DNA of 64,000 bases from Serripes groenlandicus. Its lineage: Eukaryota > Mollusca > Bivalvia > Cardiida > Cardiidae. The translations under genes and the position numbers were made by a program. A model generated the notes under the pieces. It was given only the letters and a program-made list of their open reading frames with translations, made no database searches and was not told where the DNA came from. Where the stretch lies: NCBI GenBank assembly GCA_031761405.1, contig JASEVX010000094.1, forward strand, positions 132,001 to 196,000. The letters run 5' to 3'. Below, in pieces: positions 23,851 to 36,579 of this stretch; position 1 is the stretch's first letter; every line of letters begins with the position of its first letter.

Positions 23851-24748
23851 TTGAAACCAAAATCTGAGAACAGCCTATAAGCATAATTATTATCGAACTA
23901 GATTAAAAGATTGTTGATACGAAACTAATGGAGTTAAACTTAAAGCTCTTTTTCTTGCGGGGGGGGGGGGGGCGGGCAATTTAAACAAAGTATCCTGTTC
24001 TATATAGGTAGGCATTGGTGACACTTTTGATGAACATTGTTTTACCACACTGTTTTCAAAAGGCGACTGCTTCAGTTGCGTTCAAAGTCATTTAAATCAA
24101 ACACATGTTCTATACATCCTATAAACCATGGACATCCAACATCCAACATCCAACATCCAACCTTCACATGAGCATTTATAAGTAAAACATATTTATAACC
24201 TTTTCCAACATACAAACAATCTGCAGCAGATAACTTTGAAAATTTGTAAAATCTTTATATGGATATAGTTGAAGTGGTATCAGAAAGTGTCTATATATTG
24301 GAATGGGTAAATAAGAAAAGAACAATTTTGGTAGAGGTAGAATGCCAAATTATTGTTTCAAATCGTGTTAGTACTTTTTGACAAGATTTTTGCTAAATAC
24401 CATATACGGAAAACAAAGCCCTGTCCCCTGTCGGCCATGCTTTTCGATGGATCGGAATATTATGAACAAACTTGGTTGAGGGACAACTAAGGAACATTGC
24501 GCCGTATTATTTCAAAATTGGACCTCTACTTTTGGACAAGAATATTTTGGCATTTTTCTGCCTTTGTGATAACCAAAGTTTTGAATTGAATTGATTTGTT
24601 TTCAAAGAGGACAACCAAAGGAACATTCCTGTTTAGTTTGGCTATAATAGACAAAATGTTTTAGAAAGTAGACGTTATTTGACAACGGTTACTTGACACA
24701 TGGTGATCACATAGCTCACGTTGGGCTCAGGTAAGCTAAAAAATGGTC

Positions 24749-25560
24749 GACATAGAGACTATCTTAGGGTTGTAAGATTTATTGTACACTGATCGCTGGT
24801 TAAAATCGTACAACCTTTCAACACTTTCCCTCTTACAGACACATAGAGACTATCTTAGGGTTGTAAGATTTATTGTACACTAATCGCTGGTTAAAAATCA
24901 CACAACCTTTAACACTTACTCACTTACAGACACATTGAGACTATCTTAGGGTTGTAAGATTTAGTGTACACTAATCGCTGCTTAAACTCGTACAACCTTT
25001 AACACTTTCCCTCTTAGAGACACATAGAGACTATCTTAGGGTTGTAAGATTTAGTGTACACTAATCGCTGGTTAAAAATCACACAACCTTTAACACTTAC
25101 CCACTTACAGACACATTGAGACTATCTTAGGGTTGTAAGATTTAGTGTACACCAATCGCTGGTTAAACATCGTTCAACCGTTAACACTTACCCACTTACA
25201 GACACATTGAGACTATCTTAGGGTTGTAAGATTTAGTGTACACTAATCGCTGGTTAAATATCACACAACCTTTAACACTTACCCACTTACAGACACATTG
25301 AGACTATCTTAGGGTTGTACGATTTAGTGTACACTAATCGCTGGTTAAACATCGGTCAACCGTTAACACTTACCCACTTACAGACACATTGAGACTATCT
25401 TAGGGTTGTAAGATTTAGTGTACACTAATCGCTGGTTAAACATCGTTCAACCGTTAACACTTACCCACTTACAGACACATAGAGACTATCTTAGGGTTGT
25501 AAGATGTATTGTACACTATTTTCTGATTAAAACACTTTCCCTCTTACAGACACATTCTGA
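24749..25560. repeat. About 90-bp satellite, nine units
   Basis: Each unit has GAGACTATCTTAGGGTTGTA, GTACACTAATCGCTGGTTAA and AACACTTACCCACTTACAGA. The unit resembles a shortened family A end, and the array runs into a family A element at 25530-25760. Confidence 0.9.
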
Positions 25561-25818
25561 TACATTTCCAGCAGACAATTTTCTAAAATATTGTGGCAAA
25601 AGGGACATTTGCTCATCTTCAGCATTTTTCTTGTTTTGTCACAATATTTCCAACTAGATTCAATAATCATTCTTTCAATTAACGAGATTTTCTATAGTTA
25701 TGCCAAGACGTTTTCAAAATCTTCTGCTGCAGCAGATTTGTTGTATGTGGTCACTTGTTAATAAAAAAGACCCGCAGGTCAATACCAGATTTAAAGGTCA
25801 ACAGCAGTAATGACTTAC

Positions 25819-26040
25819 TCAAGCAGCTCGGAAGAGTCATGTTAGGATTGTCTGGGTTTTCTATGTTCCACTTGAAGCTTGAATTTACGCCACAGAAAAT
25901 TGTCGCGTTCACCACCATAAAGTCGCTATCGAAATCGTAGCCATCCAAACATTTCGGCGTACAAATGACAGTCTCTCCATCATTCGCATCTATCGTGCAG
26001 TTCATCGTGCCATTGACGAGGGTCGGAGGGTTTGAACAAT
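25819..26040 (-). CDS. Sushi/CCP domain exon
   Basis: The exon follows the acceptor ataattgcag and ends at TGCTTGA|gtaagt. It has 74 codons and is phase 1-1. It reads CSNPPTLVNGTMNCTIDAND at the start, has CTPKCLDGYDF in the middle, and ends LPSC. The C-S-N-P-P-x-L-x-N-G opening and C-x-x-G-Y-x-F centre are sushi signatures. It lies between TSP1 and the second domain X. Confidence 0.9.
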
Positions 26041-26772
26041 CTGCAATTATGTAATAAGCAATTATGTAATATGTAATTATGTAATCTGCAATTATGTAAT
26101 ATGCAATTAATTAAAACAAGAACATTTCAATCGATGTTCAATCAGGGGGCAAACTTTTCTGCAATACCATTGATAATGGTTTTTAACCCTTTCCCAATTG
26201 CATATGAGTCGTCCTGCGAGTAAACATACATAATGGCATCTGCGTAATTTATCGACCCAAATCAGCCTGCGCACTCCGCGCAGGCTGATCTGGGCCGACA
26301 CATTCCGTCTCCGAGGGATAGATGTATAGAGTAATGATTCCTGAAACAAAAAATCCACAGAACCGAAAAGTGTCTATCCGGGTAAGCCTGCGCGGCATGC
26401 TTAGGCTGGTCTGGGTCCAAATATTAATTAATTAATTTAGACAATCTTGGTAGAGGATCACTAGACAATACTACACACTAAATATCTAAGCTGTAGGCTT
26501 TTCGGTTTCAAACAAGAAGATTTTCAAAGGTTTATTTTAAAAAATCATTTCGGTTGTCATGGCAACTAGAGTTCTGCATCTCTTTTTTCTTTGAGCTGTT
26601 TTTAAAGTGCACCACCCAAGGAATATCCCTAAGAAGTTTCATCAAATGTGTACAAACTGTTTAGGAGAAGATGTCTATCATTAAAAAGAAAGCTATCATA
26701 TGATCGACACAATTTTCGTCCGTGTTTGCTGTAGATTATATGTGAGAGAGGGTAAAAATAAAGCTATCATAC

Positions 26773-26961
26773 GATTGACACAATCTTCGTGCGTGTCTGC
26801 CAGTTCTTCACACGGCCCGATCTCGGTGTCACTTCCGTCACATTCTAGTCCACCATTATCTGGGGCGGGCCTATCACACACCCGGGTACGGGTCCAAGTC
26901 CCCTCTCCACACGTCTTGGAACATCCACTCCAGTTACCAAATGGTCCCCACTCGCCGTTTA
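26773..26961 (-). CDS. Thrombospondin type 1 (TSP1) domain exon
   Basis: The exon follows the acceptor tatttatag and ends at GTCAATC|gtatga. It has 63 codons and is phase 1-1. It contains WGPFGNWSGCSKTCGEGTWT and RTRVCDRPAP, then C and GPCEE. The W-x-x-W-S-x-C-S-x-T-C-G core and R-x-R-x-C define a TSP1 repeat: an adhesive, often C-mannosylated and O-fucosylated extracellular module. The predicted splice adds VNH before the next sushi Cys. Confidence 0.92.
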
Positions 26962-27085
26962 CTATAAATAGATAGGAACCAGGCACAGTGAAAAGGGGAT
27001 CTTGTTACAATAACCCTTTCCTGACATTCAATATTTAACATATATACAGAAGATGAGATTGAAAACATCTTGGCAATAACTTGGA

Positions 27086-27409
<324 letters not shown>

Positions 27410-27410
<1 letters not shown>

Positions 27411-29240
27411 ATGATTACTGAAGGGAGTTGAAAACATTGTGGCAAAAGGGGAAAATTGTTCATTACGAGCAATTTCTTCTTTTGCCGCAATGCTTTTCAA
27501 AAGCAGAGGTGTTTAAAAGCGACTTTAAGTGGGTTTGTATCACCAAAGAAATGATTTTAACCCTATACACATTATTATAAATTAGTAGCAAACAATTTTG
27601 TATACACCAAGGACAAAATGGAAATCACTATAAAAAGTGATCATTATCATTGAATATAATTGATGCACCTGCAGCAGTCAACGATTGAAAACATTGTGAC
27701 AAGTGCCCATGATGAATAATTTCTTTATTTGCTGCAATATTTTTTAACTTTATTCGCTAGCTATACTTTTATTTATAGCTATTGTCGGTATTTGTTTCAA
27801 GATGTTTTCAAAGTCGCGTGCAGCAGATTTGTTGTATGTGGGAAGGGGGGCTTAACCATTTCCCTCATACGACAATTCTGCAGCAGTCGACTTTGAACAT
27901 ATTTTGTCAAAGAATAGAAAATCTCTATAATAAAATGGATAACCTATGATCAAAAGTGGAAAACATTGTGGCAAAAGGAGAGGCGTCAGAAAGCGTCTAT
28001 ATGAGGGAAAGTATAGCACTGGTGTGATTTTAATCCTTTCCCACATGCAGACACTTTCTGACGCCTCTGCAGCAGACACACTGAAACCATTTTGGCAAAA
28101 AGGAAAAATTGCTAACTTTCATTTATAGAGCTTTTCAACACTTTTTGAAGATGTTTTAAAAGTCGTCTGCTGCAGATTGTTTAATGCGGGAAGGGTTAAT
28201 GGTTATTGTTACAAAAACTTTTGTCAATCATCTGATGAACGAATGAACGGACGAGCCATTGTTTGAACTCAAGATCCCTGGATTGAGAGCCCTCGTCATT
28301 GCAGACTGAGCTATCGCCGCTCTACGCATAGCATAGAGACCTAAAATGACATAGCCAGATCAATGTGCATCAATACTCAGGTTTATACATTGTTGTATTT
28401 CTTTTCAAGTATTAACCGTTTCCAACATTAACCCCTTCCCCCATACACACGCTTTCTGACGCCTCTACTGCAGACGTACCCTATTTTCAGCCAGATTATT
28501 TCAAAGTCCTCTGCTGCAGATGTTTGTATGTGGGAAAGGGTTAAGATGCATCTGCAGTAGACATAATGAGCAATTTCGCCTGTTGCAGCAATGATATTTC
28601 AAGTTTATTCAATGATTGTACTTTCATATACAGTGAATTTTCATATAGCTGTAATTATAATGCATAGATGCTTTCAAAATGGTTTGCTGTAGATTTGCAG
28701 TATAAGAAAGGGGAGTTAACCCTTTCCCATCTGATGAGTCTGCAGCTGACTACATTAAAACATTATGGCAAAAGAAGGAATTGGTCATAATGAGCAATTT
28801 CTCCTTTTTGCCACAATGTTTTAAACTATTTTGAATACTTTCATTTACATTTTAAGAGATTGTTTAAATTTTTAACCAGATGTTTTCAAAGTCCTCCGCC
28901 GCTGCAGATTTGCTGTATGTGGGCAAGGGTTAACTTTATATAAAATTTCATACGTAATGCCTTGATGCTTTCAAAATAGTTTGCTGTATAATGGTCCATA
29001 TAGTATAATAGTATTTTCTATAAAACCTTATAGAGAGGCTATTTATAGTAACAAGGTCCTGTGTGGGATTCCCCGAATATTCTCATACGTTTAACATTTA
29101 TAGCATATGGACACTATATAGAGACTATTTGAAGTATCCTAAAGTGGTATTGTGGTGGTTTTTTTCTCCATTTTTGTTCTCAAATGAAAACTCGGACCTG
29201 TGGTATAACATAGGGGGTTAACCTTATATAAATGGCTCAC
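27410..29240. other. Intron packed with family A MITE copies
   Basis: Between the TSP1 and EGF exons. At least six decayed family A elements (27420-27850, 27850-28020, 28030-28200, 28425-28545, 28545-28720, 28725-28935) and a SINE head fragment near 28230-28325. No exon recognised. Confidence 0.6.
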
Positions 29241-29244
29241 ATAC

Positions 29245-29481
29245 CGACTTTAGTCTCACACAAGTCTCCTGTATAGCCAGTCATACACTGACACGAGAAT
29301 TTATTCGGTCCATCAACGCACGTGGCGTTATTGTCGCAGGCTTCATTTGCCTGGCAATCGTCGCTGTTATCTTCACACGACTTCCCGGTAAATCCTTCGG
29401 CGCATGCGCAGGTGAAATCCAAATACGCATCGGTGCAACTTCCATTATTTTTACAAGGCCCGCTGTCACAGTTGTTTATCA
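29245..29481 (-). CDS. Two EGF-like domains in one exon
   Basis: The exon follows the acceptor ttaaattag and ends at AAAGTCG|gtatgt. It has 79 codons and is phase 1-1. The first EGF runs from NNCDSGPCKNNGSC through CACAEGFTGKSCE; the second from DDCQANEACDNNATC through CQCMTGYTGDLCE. Each has the six cysteines and the G-F/Y-T-G turn. The second starts NSDDC and has a D-G-P-N-K-F-S-C stretch, close to but not a full calcium-binding EGF consensus. Confidence 0.92.
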
Positions 29482-29712
29482 CTAATTTAAAATGAAAAAC
29501 ACAATTATACTTTGGAATCGTCTGCTATTAAAGCAGCATAGATTGACAGATGGATGCTTTGCTGTTTATAACTAATTAGAATTCAAAAGAATAGTTTGGA
29601 GTCATCTGCTTTGAAAACCGGATAGATAGACAGATTGATTCTTTATTTTTTCAACTGGTACAACATAAGTACATCGTTGTTACAAATACAAGTACAATTT
29701 CATTATGTAAGC

Positions 29713-29960
29713 AGTTCCACGAGAAATCCAACATTGTGGACTCCGCGTAATGTTTCGACCCGGATAAGCCTAAACATGACGTGCAGGCTAACCAAGACAG
29801 ACACTTTTCGCCTCCTGTGGATTTTCTGTTTCAGGAATAATTTCTTTATGCCTCTATCCCCCTGTGTCGGCCCGGGCTAGACTGCGCGGACTGCGCAGGC
29901 TGATCTGGGATGATACATTACGCAGATTCAATACTGTTTGTTTTCTCGTGGCACGGCTCA
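29713..29960. mobile_element. Family B MITE (GAGCCGTTCCACGAGAAAAC ends)
   Basis: The inverted ends are (GCAG)TTCCACGAGAAATCC... and ...TTTTCTCGTGGCACGGCTC. The interior has the family's AGGCTGATC/GATCAGCCT core and CGTAA...TTACGCAGA subterminal pairs. Confidence 0.8.
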
Positions 29961-30148
29961 TGTGACATATATACTAATTAAACACAAGATGCCTAAAATA
30001 ATATTTTGTCAAAATAATAGAAAATCTCTTATAATTGAATGGATAACCTATGACAAAAAGTGGAAAACATTGTGGCAAAAGGAGAAATTGCACGATTTGT
30101 GCAATTTCTTCTTTTGTCACTATGTTTTCAAAACGCCGTCTGCTTTAA

Positions 30149-30378
30149 CCCTTTCCCTCATACGACAATTCTGCAGCAGACGACTCTAAACATATTTTGT
30201 CAAAAAATAGAAAATCTTTATAATTGAATGGATAACCTATGACTAAAAGACTAAAAGTGGAAAACATTGTGGCAAAAGAAGAAATTGCACGTTTTGTGCA
30301 ATTTCTTCTTTTGTCACTATGTTTTCAAAAAGCCGTCTGCTGCAGAGGCGTCAGAAAGCGTCTATATGAGGGAAAGGG
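30149..30378 (-). mobile_element. Family A MITE, full length, reverse orientation
   Basis: TTAA at 30145-30148 and 30379-30382, both termini intact. A 5' part of another copy (29995-30144) directly precedes it. Confidence 0.85.
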
Positions 30379-31009
30379 TTAACATTACCATGGTTTTCCT
30401 AGCTTTCTCTCGTCAATACTCAACAAAACTTTTTTCTCAGGCATCTGGCTCATTTGCACATAGATGGTCAGGTCAGGTCAGCCCATTGGTGGAAAACAAA
30501 TGACTTTTGTCTATCATCGTAAACAATGCATGGACCAGCCATGGTGCAAATAAGGGACATTAGTGATAATTATATTATCTCCCTTGTCAGATAAAGACCA
30601 AGGAAGACCAAATAGTTGGTAGGTCCTTTTAGTTGGAATCCTTTGTCTTTATCCCTATTTCGTAATGAGATATTGCAATTACTCGGTACACATTAATCAT
30701 AAATGTGTTAATTAAAGTGATGATTCAAAAGAGAAAATTTACATAGCAGTGTTTAAAGAAAACAAATGTGGAATTACTAATCAATCTAATAACAGTTGGC
30801 CAAGAAAATGCAATTATAAGTGCACCATCCAGTGCAAAGAAACCAATGATAAAAACAGAGGAAACCAAATGATAGGACCTAGCTAGATGTAGAGAGTATT
30901 AAAGGGAGATAACTGACCGATGTCTCCCATTCACACTCCCAGGATCGATAGTCCATGCTGTATTCAACTGAGCTATCGCTGATAAACACTTAATCGAGGA
31001 GCTAGCTCT

Positions 31010-31265
31010 TTGCCATCCTCGGTACCCAGGCTATTCATAACATATATGATACCCTGGGCAGATTGGCTGTACAAATCTCGTACTCATGAATAATTTATGA
31101 TGTGAAATGCAGCCGCTTGATTGGCCGCATGACACAAACCTCATGCGATACGACAATTACAGTGTAGTTACGGAGGAAATCGTGGTGCATGCTTTAAGAA
31201 GTTTCGCTAGCCAATTTGCCCAGGGTATCATATATTTTATGAATAGCCTGGGTACCAAGGATGGC
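31010..31265. mobile_element. Inverted-repeat MITE with about 55-bp arms
   Basis: GCCATCCTCGGTACCCAGGC ... GATACCCTGGGCA at 31011-31063 pairs with TGCCCAGGGTATC ... GCCTGGGTACCAAGGATGGC at 31217-31265. No frame of interest. Confidence 0.85.
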
Positions 31266-32339
31266 TCTTTGCAAACAAGTTGCAGATTTAGCCAACTGTT
31301 CACGACCTATGCAAACAGTTGAAATCGAAATCAGGCCCTCAAAATGAATTCAAACCATTTGTTATTCAAATTCTGTTTCAGCAACAATCTGGCAGATTTT
31401 TTTATATTTTTAAAATTTTACAGATGACAATATATCAGACAAAACGTGTAATGAATTAAACCCTTTCTCAAATACAACACATCTGCGACAGAAAAGCTTT
31501 GAAACCACCAAGTCAACATTATGGAACATCTGCGAAAATGAAAGTTTAATTATTGAAAAAGTTGAAAACATTGTGGCAAAAGAAGAAATTGCTAGTTTTG
31601 AGCTATTTCTTCTTTTGTCACATTGTTTTCGAAAGTCGTCCGCTGCAAAGGCGTCAGAAAGCGTCTATATGTGGGAAAGGGTTAATATAACTTCAACCCT
31701 TTTCCAAATTTTGATTTATCTAGAGCAGATCACATTTGCCACAATGAATTCATCTCTATTCAATAATTACATTTTCAATTCTCCAGATTTTCTATATTCT
31801 TGCCTAGCTGATTTCAAAGTCGTCTACTGCTTTCCATGTATAGCAAAACGCTACAATGGATGAAGGTTTGCAAGGGTTCAATATTTAGAGGATAAACATC
31901 TTGCTGGCAATAAAATGCTAATTACTGTAAATTAGCGGAAATGTGCAAGTAGAATACTTCCAGCACACCCAGTAGCATACGACAATTCTGCAGCAGACGA
32001 CTTTGAACATATTTTGTCAAAAAATAGAATATCTCTATAATTGAATGTATAACCTATGACTAAAAGTGGAAAACATTGTGTCAAAAGGAGAAACTACTCG
32101 TTTTGAGCAATTTCTTCTTTTGTCACTATGTTTTCAAAAAGCAGTCTGCTGCAGAGGCGTCAGATATATTGGCTGGAGATTTAGAGTAAAAGCAGTTAGT
32201 TTTTTAGACTCGTTAGACTTTTCTCTTCATTTCGGATAAACTTTGAACTTACATTTAGCTTGGTGTTTGAGTTAGTATACCACAAAGAGACTTGTTGTAT
32301 ATGGAAAAGAGAACATTTATCTGTCGTGGCTTACCATCC

Positions 32340-32522
32340 CATCGTCTTCCACCAATGGGCCAACAGTCTATGTGGAAACGTAGCCAGATGATTGGAAAGA
32401 TTGTTGTGTGGATTACTGGTGTGAAAACCCCCAGGAAACACATGTGTAGGTAAACTGACCACCGTGATATGACTGAACAATTATTGAAAAACGGCGTTAA
32501 AACCCAATCAATCAATCAATTA
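32340..32522 (+). mobile_element. Family D SINE, 5'-truncated
   Basis: The body GTCTTCCACCAATGGGC through GTGATATGACTGAACAATT, ending in (CAAT)n at 32502-32522. It ends a few bases before the donor region of the exon at 32529. Confidence 0.75.
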
Positions 32523-32528
32523 ACTTAC

Positions 32529-32711
32529 CATCACATTCACTGTGTAATTTAAAGTATGTGCCCTCCTCCCCCGTTTCCAGAAAGTCTTTCCAGGATAACA
32601 GGTCACCCATTTCCCCGTTAGAACAGGATAATCTAGGGTAATTCCCTGTTCCGGCTGTTCCGGCTGTTTTGTTAAGGTTAAATTGTGAAAATGAACCAGT
32701 GCAGTCAGATC
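32529..32711 (-). CDS. Unrecognised extracellular module exon
   Basis: The exon follows the acceptor ctatttcag and ends at TGTGATG|gtaagt. It has 61 codons and is phase 1-1. The translation begins GSDCTGSFSQFNLNKTAGTA, continues NYPRLSCSNGEMGDLLSW and ends HSECD. It has three cysteines and one potential N-glycosylation site (NKT). It has no start codon of its own and is supported by splice sites, phase and an open frame between the LamG-like and EGF exons. It could complete the LamG-like module, or be a small separate domain. Confidence 0.72.
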
Positions 32712-33074
32712 CTGAAATAGATGTGTTTTTGCAAATTTAATATTTTTTAATAGACTGCTTAAAAATGCTACAAATTAAAACTAAATTTATTTTTAGTTTT
32801 GATTAGTAGCATTTTGTGCAGTTTAGCAGAATAGTTTGAGTAACTTTTAACCCTTTCCCACATACAACAATTCTGCTGCAGACGACTTTGAAAACAAACC
32901 CGAAATAAATTGGAAACACCCTTTAAATACAAGTCAAATAATTGAATAGACAAAAGGAGAAATTGCTCGTTTTAAACAATTTCTTTTTTTTGTCGTCACG
33001 TTTTCAAAAAAGCCGTCTGCTGCAGAGGTTTCAGAAAGCGGCTATATGAGGGAAAGGGTAAAATAAGTAGATAA

Positions 33075-33403
33075 TGAAAATAGATTTGAAATTGGTCCAG
33101 CTGTTTAGGGGGAGATATCATTTAACTTTGAAATTGGTCCAGCTGCTTAGGGGGAGATATCATTTAACTTTGAAATTGGTCCAGCTGCTTAGGGGGAGAT
33201 ATCATTTAACTTTGAAATTGGTCCAGCTGCTTAGGAGGAGATATCGTTTAACTTTGAAATTGGTCCAGCTGCTAAGTAGGGGATATCGTTTAACTTTGAA
33301 ATTGGTCCAGCTGCTTAAGAGGAGATATCATTTAACTTTGAAATTGGTCCAGCTGCTTAGGAGGAGATATCATTTAACTTTGAAATTGGTCCATCTGCTT
33401 ACA
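33075..33403. repeat. 42-bp tandem repeat, about eight copies
   Basis: Unit TTGAAATTGGTCCAGCTGCT, then TAGGGGGAGATATCATTTAACT. The 14-residue period gives an open frame but no gene. Confidence 0.92.
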
Positions 33404-33854
33404 CACATACAATTAATCTGCAGAAGACGACTTTGAAAGCATCTAGACACAAATGTGGAAAATCTCTATAAAATGAATGCATATTTATTATTGAAAAGAG
33501 TTGAAAACTTTGTGGCAAAAGGAAGAATTGCTTATGATGAGAAATTTCTCCTTCTGCCAAAATGTTTTAAAAAGTCATCTGCTGCAGATGCATCAAATGT
33601 GATTATATGTGGGAAGGGTTAAAAAAGGTTTCAGTTCTTGTGGCCATCTTGTGCAGTGCAGTTGCGTTGTTTCAGCAATTTAGGAAGATGGTCAAGATAT
33701 ACCATGCATACCACATCATTGTGTGGAATTGTTTTGAAATTGGTTATTTAGGAGAAAATGTCATTTGCAGGGTTTATTTGAATGTTTAGCTCTGGTGGCC
33801 TCCTTCATGCTGCTGAAAGAATATAACTGTCAAACAGCTCTACAGAAAGAAATG

Positions 33855-34108
33855 AGCCGTTCCACGAGAAAACCAACATTATGGATTCTGCGTATTGTAT
33901 CGATCCAGATCAGTCCGCGCACGCTAATCCTGGCAGACACATTCTGCCACAGAGGGAATAGAGGTATAGAGTAATTATTCGAGAAACAGAAAATCCACAG
34001 GAGGCGAAAAGTGTGTGCCCGGGTAAGCCTGCACGGCATGCTTAGGCTAATATGGGTCGATACTTTACGCAGAGCCCACAATGTTGGTTTTCTGGCGGAC
34101 GGCCCATA
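33855..34108. mobile_element. Family B MITE
   Basis: GAGCCGTTCCACGAGAAAAC at the left, GGTTTTCTGGCGGACGGCC at the right, with the shared AGAAACAGAAAATCCACAGG block inside. Confidence 0.8.
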
Positions 34109-34658
34109 TTTCAATCACTGTGAAGGAAGCATATAGAAATTACTGAGCTTTAGTCATGGCAAATAATCAAGACTGCATTTCACTACATATTTCCTTTATC
34201 ATACATGTTATTAAACCATTACAGACTTCAAGACAGATTTTTATGCAGAAAACTTATAAAAACATTTTGGCAAAAGTAGAAATTTCTCATAATGAGCATA
34301 TTTTTTTCTTTTACTACAATGTTTCAAAATCTTTTAAATATGATATAGTTTCATTTATAGAACTTTTCGATATTTATGTTTATACGTTTTCTTTGTCTGC
34401 ATCAAATGTGTTGTTAGTGGGGAATGGAAAGGGTTTATAAAATAGCAACAATCACCCTAAAATCCGGTCCTGCTTTATTAACACTTTCCTACATAAAACA
34501 GATACATGTATACAGTAAACATTTACAGGCCATAAATCACAAGCAAAATCTTTTCAGCTTTCATGTCGAATTTTTAATTTTTTTTTTCTATAATGTATTC
34601 AAAAGTTGTCTGCAGCAGAGGTGTTTGGAAGGGGTTGTGAGGGAATAGGTTAACTTAC

Positions 34659-34831
34659 CACCTAAAGTTATGTTCACAGCATCTGGAACCCAATCCCCTG
34701 TCAATGATGTAATATCCTCATTGAAGACCATCTCGTCATTGACATACATCACAAAGCTGGAGTTGTGTAGACTTGCATTAACGTAATGCCATACATCAGT
34801 CGTCATCGTTATTGTAGAAGTGTAACTTTCC
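34659..34831 (-). CDS. LamG/pentraxin-like module, second exon
   Basis: The exon follows the acceptor actttttcag and ends at TTAGGTG|gtaagt. It is 173 bp, phase 2 in and phase 1 out. The translation includes TDVWHYVNASLHNSSFVMYV, then NDEMVFNE and WVPDAVNITLG. A W-H-Y-V-N strand followed by F-V-M-Y-V-N-D is typical of the middle of LamG/pentraxin-type folds. It is in phase with the exons on both sides. Confidence 0.78.
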
Positions 34832-35134
34832 CTGAAAAAGTGTACTACTACTACTACTACTACTTCTATTTCCAATGATAATAAAGGCTTCATTTATACA
34901 AGCTGCATCATGTTAAATTTCTCCTTTTGCCATATTGATTTCAAGGTTTTTTGCAAGGGTCAATGAGTTTGGCAAGCTCAGTCGTCCCTGTGGATATGTC
35001 CTAAAATATATATTATATATCTGCACAATTTCCGGGACAGATTGTCATGGACAAATAAAACACAACGGATAAAAATCAGGTCAAATATCTAAACACTCTC
35101 CCACATACAACAAATCTGCATCAGACGAGTTTAA

Positions 35135-35478
35135 AGCGACTGAACTCAAGATACCCAACCGTCGAAAAAAAATAAAATTTCCAATTTTAAGAAAATAAGT
35201 GTTATTTTTGTATTTGGGGCATTAAAATATGATAACTGACATATTACATACCCCTATAATCGGTGAGATTTTCTTGTTTTCGATACTTTTTCCATCGCAA
35301 ATTCTACCCTGTCAGTAACGGGGTAAGTATTTTTAAATAGGAAACCCCTTCATCGGGACAATTGAAAACGACTCAAGTTCACTTTATTTATAAAAAACGA
35401 TACATTTTCTACCCTGGTTTTACTTGGATAACATAAAGAATAACATTTAGGGCGAATTTTCTTTTTTTTTTAGTCGCT
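35135..35478. mobile_element. Family E MITE, TTAA-flanked (piggyBac-like), nested in a family A element
   Basis: The termini AGCGACT...AGTCGCT are bounded by TTAA at 35131-35134 and 35479-35482. An inverted copy is at 42930-43309. The flanks are the two halves of a family A element (CAACAAATCTGCATCAGACG and ATCATTTTGGCAAAAATC). Confidence 0.85.
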
Positions 35479-35746
35479 TTAAAATCATTTTGGCAAAAAT
35501 CTTGAAAATCTCTATAAATGATAGTTTAAATATTGAATAGAGTTGAACATATTGCTCGTTTTGAGTAATATTTTCTTTCGTCACAATGTTTTAAAGAAAT
35601 CGTCTGCTGCAGCGGCGTAGGAAAGTGTCTGTATGTAGGAAATGGTTAACTACTTATTTGACACTCAAGTGAGACGATTCCTTTGAGTACCTACACCATA
35701 GGGTTTGTATGAGTCATAAGATAAAAACCAGTTTACTCCTCCTTAA

Positions 35747-35968
35747 CCTTTTCCCACATACAGACGCTCTCTGAGGCCTCTGCAGCAGACGACTTTTGAA
35801 AACAGTGTGACAAAAGAAGAAATTGCTCATAATGAGCAATTTCTCCTTTTGCCACATTGTTTTCAACTTTATTAAGTAGTTAAACCTTCATGTAAAGGGA
35901 TTATCTGTGTTTTTGCGGAGATGTTTTCAAAGTTGTCTGCTGCAGTTTTTGTTGTATGTGGGAACAGA
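35747..35968 (+). mobile_element. Family A MITE, full length
   Basis: TTAA at 35743-35746 and 35969-35972, with the subterminal CTCTGCAGCAGACG and a central TTGCTCATAATGAGCAA hairpin. Confidence 0.85.
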
Positions 35969-35992
35969 TTAACTAGTCTCCTGTGTGATAAT

Positions 35993-36253
35993 ATGAGTCG
36001 TCCAACGAGAAAGCGAACATGGTGGACTCTGCGTAAAGTATCGTCCCGGATCAGCCTAAGCAAGCCGCGCAGGCTTACCCGGATAGACACGTTTCGCCTC
36101 CTGTGGATTTTCTGTTTCAGGAATCATTACTCTATACCTCTATACCCCTGAGACGGAATGTGTCGGCCCGGATCAGTCTGCGCGGACTGCGCAGGCTGAT
36201 CCGGGTCGATACATTACGCAGAGGCCATACTGTTGGTTTTCTCGCGGGACGGC
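35993..36253. mobile_element. Family B MITE, well preserved
   Basis: ATGAGTCGTCCAACGAGAAA at the left pairs with TTTTCTCGCGGGACGGCTG at the right; the core GCGCAGGCTTACCC...GCGCAGGCTGATCC is palindromic. Confidence 0.85.
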
Positions 36254-36283
36254 TGAATTATAACATACATACCCTAGAGCCGA

Positions 36284-36571
36284 GCCCCCAGTAGTTCAGT
36301 CGGCAGCGACGCGGGCTGTCAATCCAGGGGTTGTGAGTTCGAATCCCAGCTCGGCCAACATTCATTCCGACATTTAACAAAAGTCACTGTGACAAGCGTC
36401 ATTCGTCTTTCACCAAAGTAAAAGCAGTCAGTTGCTTAGAAAGTACATGTCTGTTTTGTGGTGTACTGGTGTGGTAGGATATAAATGAGTAGGTAAACTG
36501 GCAGCTGTGATATGACTGAAGCATTGTTGAAAAAGGCGTTAAATACAAATCAATCAATCAATCAATCAATC
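36284..36571 (+). mobile_element. Family D SINE, full length with tRNA-like head
   Basis: The 5' head from GCCGAGC to GCTCGGC can form a 7-bp acceptor-like stem, with A box TAGTTCAGTCGG and B box GAGTTCGAATCCC. The body has AAAGTCACTGTGACAAGCG and the 3' tail is (CAAT)n. The tail touches the donor side of the exon ending at 36580. Confidence 0.85.
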
Positions 36572-36579
36572 ATACATAC

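Noticed and set aside
24749..25490. TTAGGG inside the 90-bp unit as telomeric sequence
   Set aside because: One TTAGGG per 90-bp unit, not a tandem hexamer run.
24749..25560. CRISPR-like regular repeats
   Set aside because: Units are contiguous with no unique spacers, and the setting is a eukaryotic intron; it is a satellite. The same holds for the arrays at 45373, 48720 and 50225.
31107..31322. 71-codon frame
   Set aside because: It mostly overlaps an inverted-repeat MITE (31010-31265) and has no splice or domain support.
33074..33436. 120-codon frame with a 14-residue repeat
   Set aside because: Product of the 42-bp satellite. The repeat looks like leucine-rich sequence but has no LRR spacing.
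36284..36360. tRNA gene
   Set aside because: The tRNA-like head is the 5' end of a SINE with body and (CAAT)n tail; the cloverleaf is incomplete.
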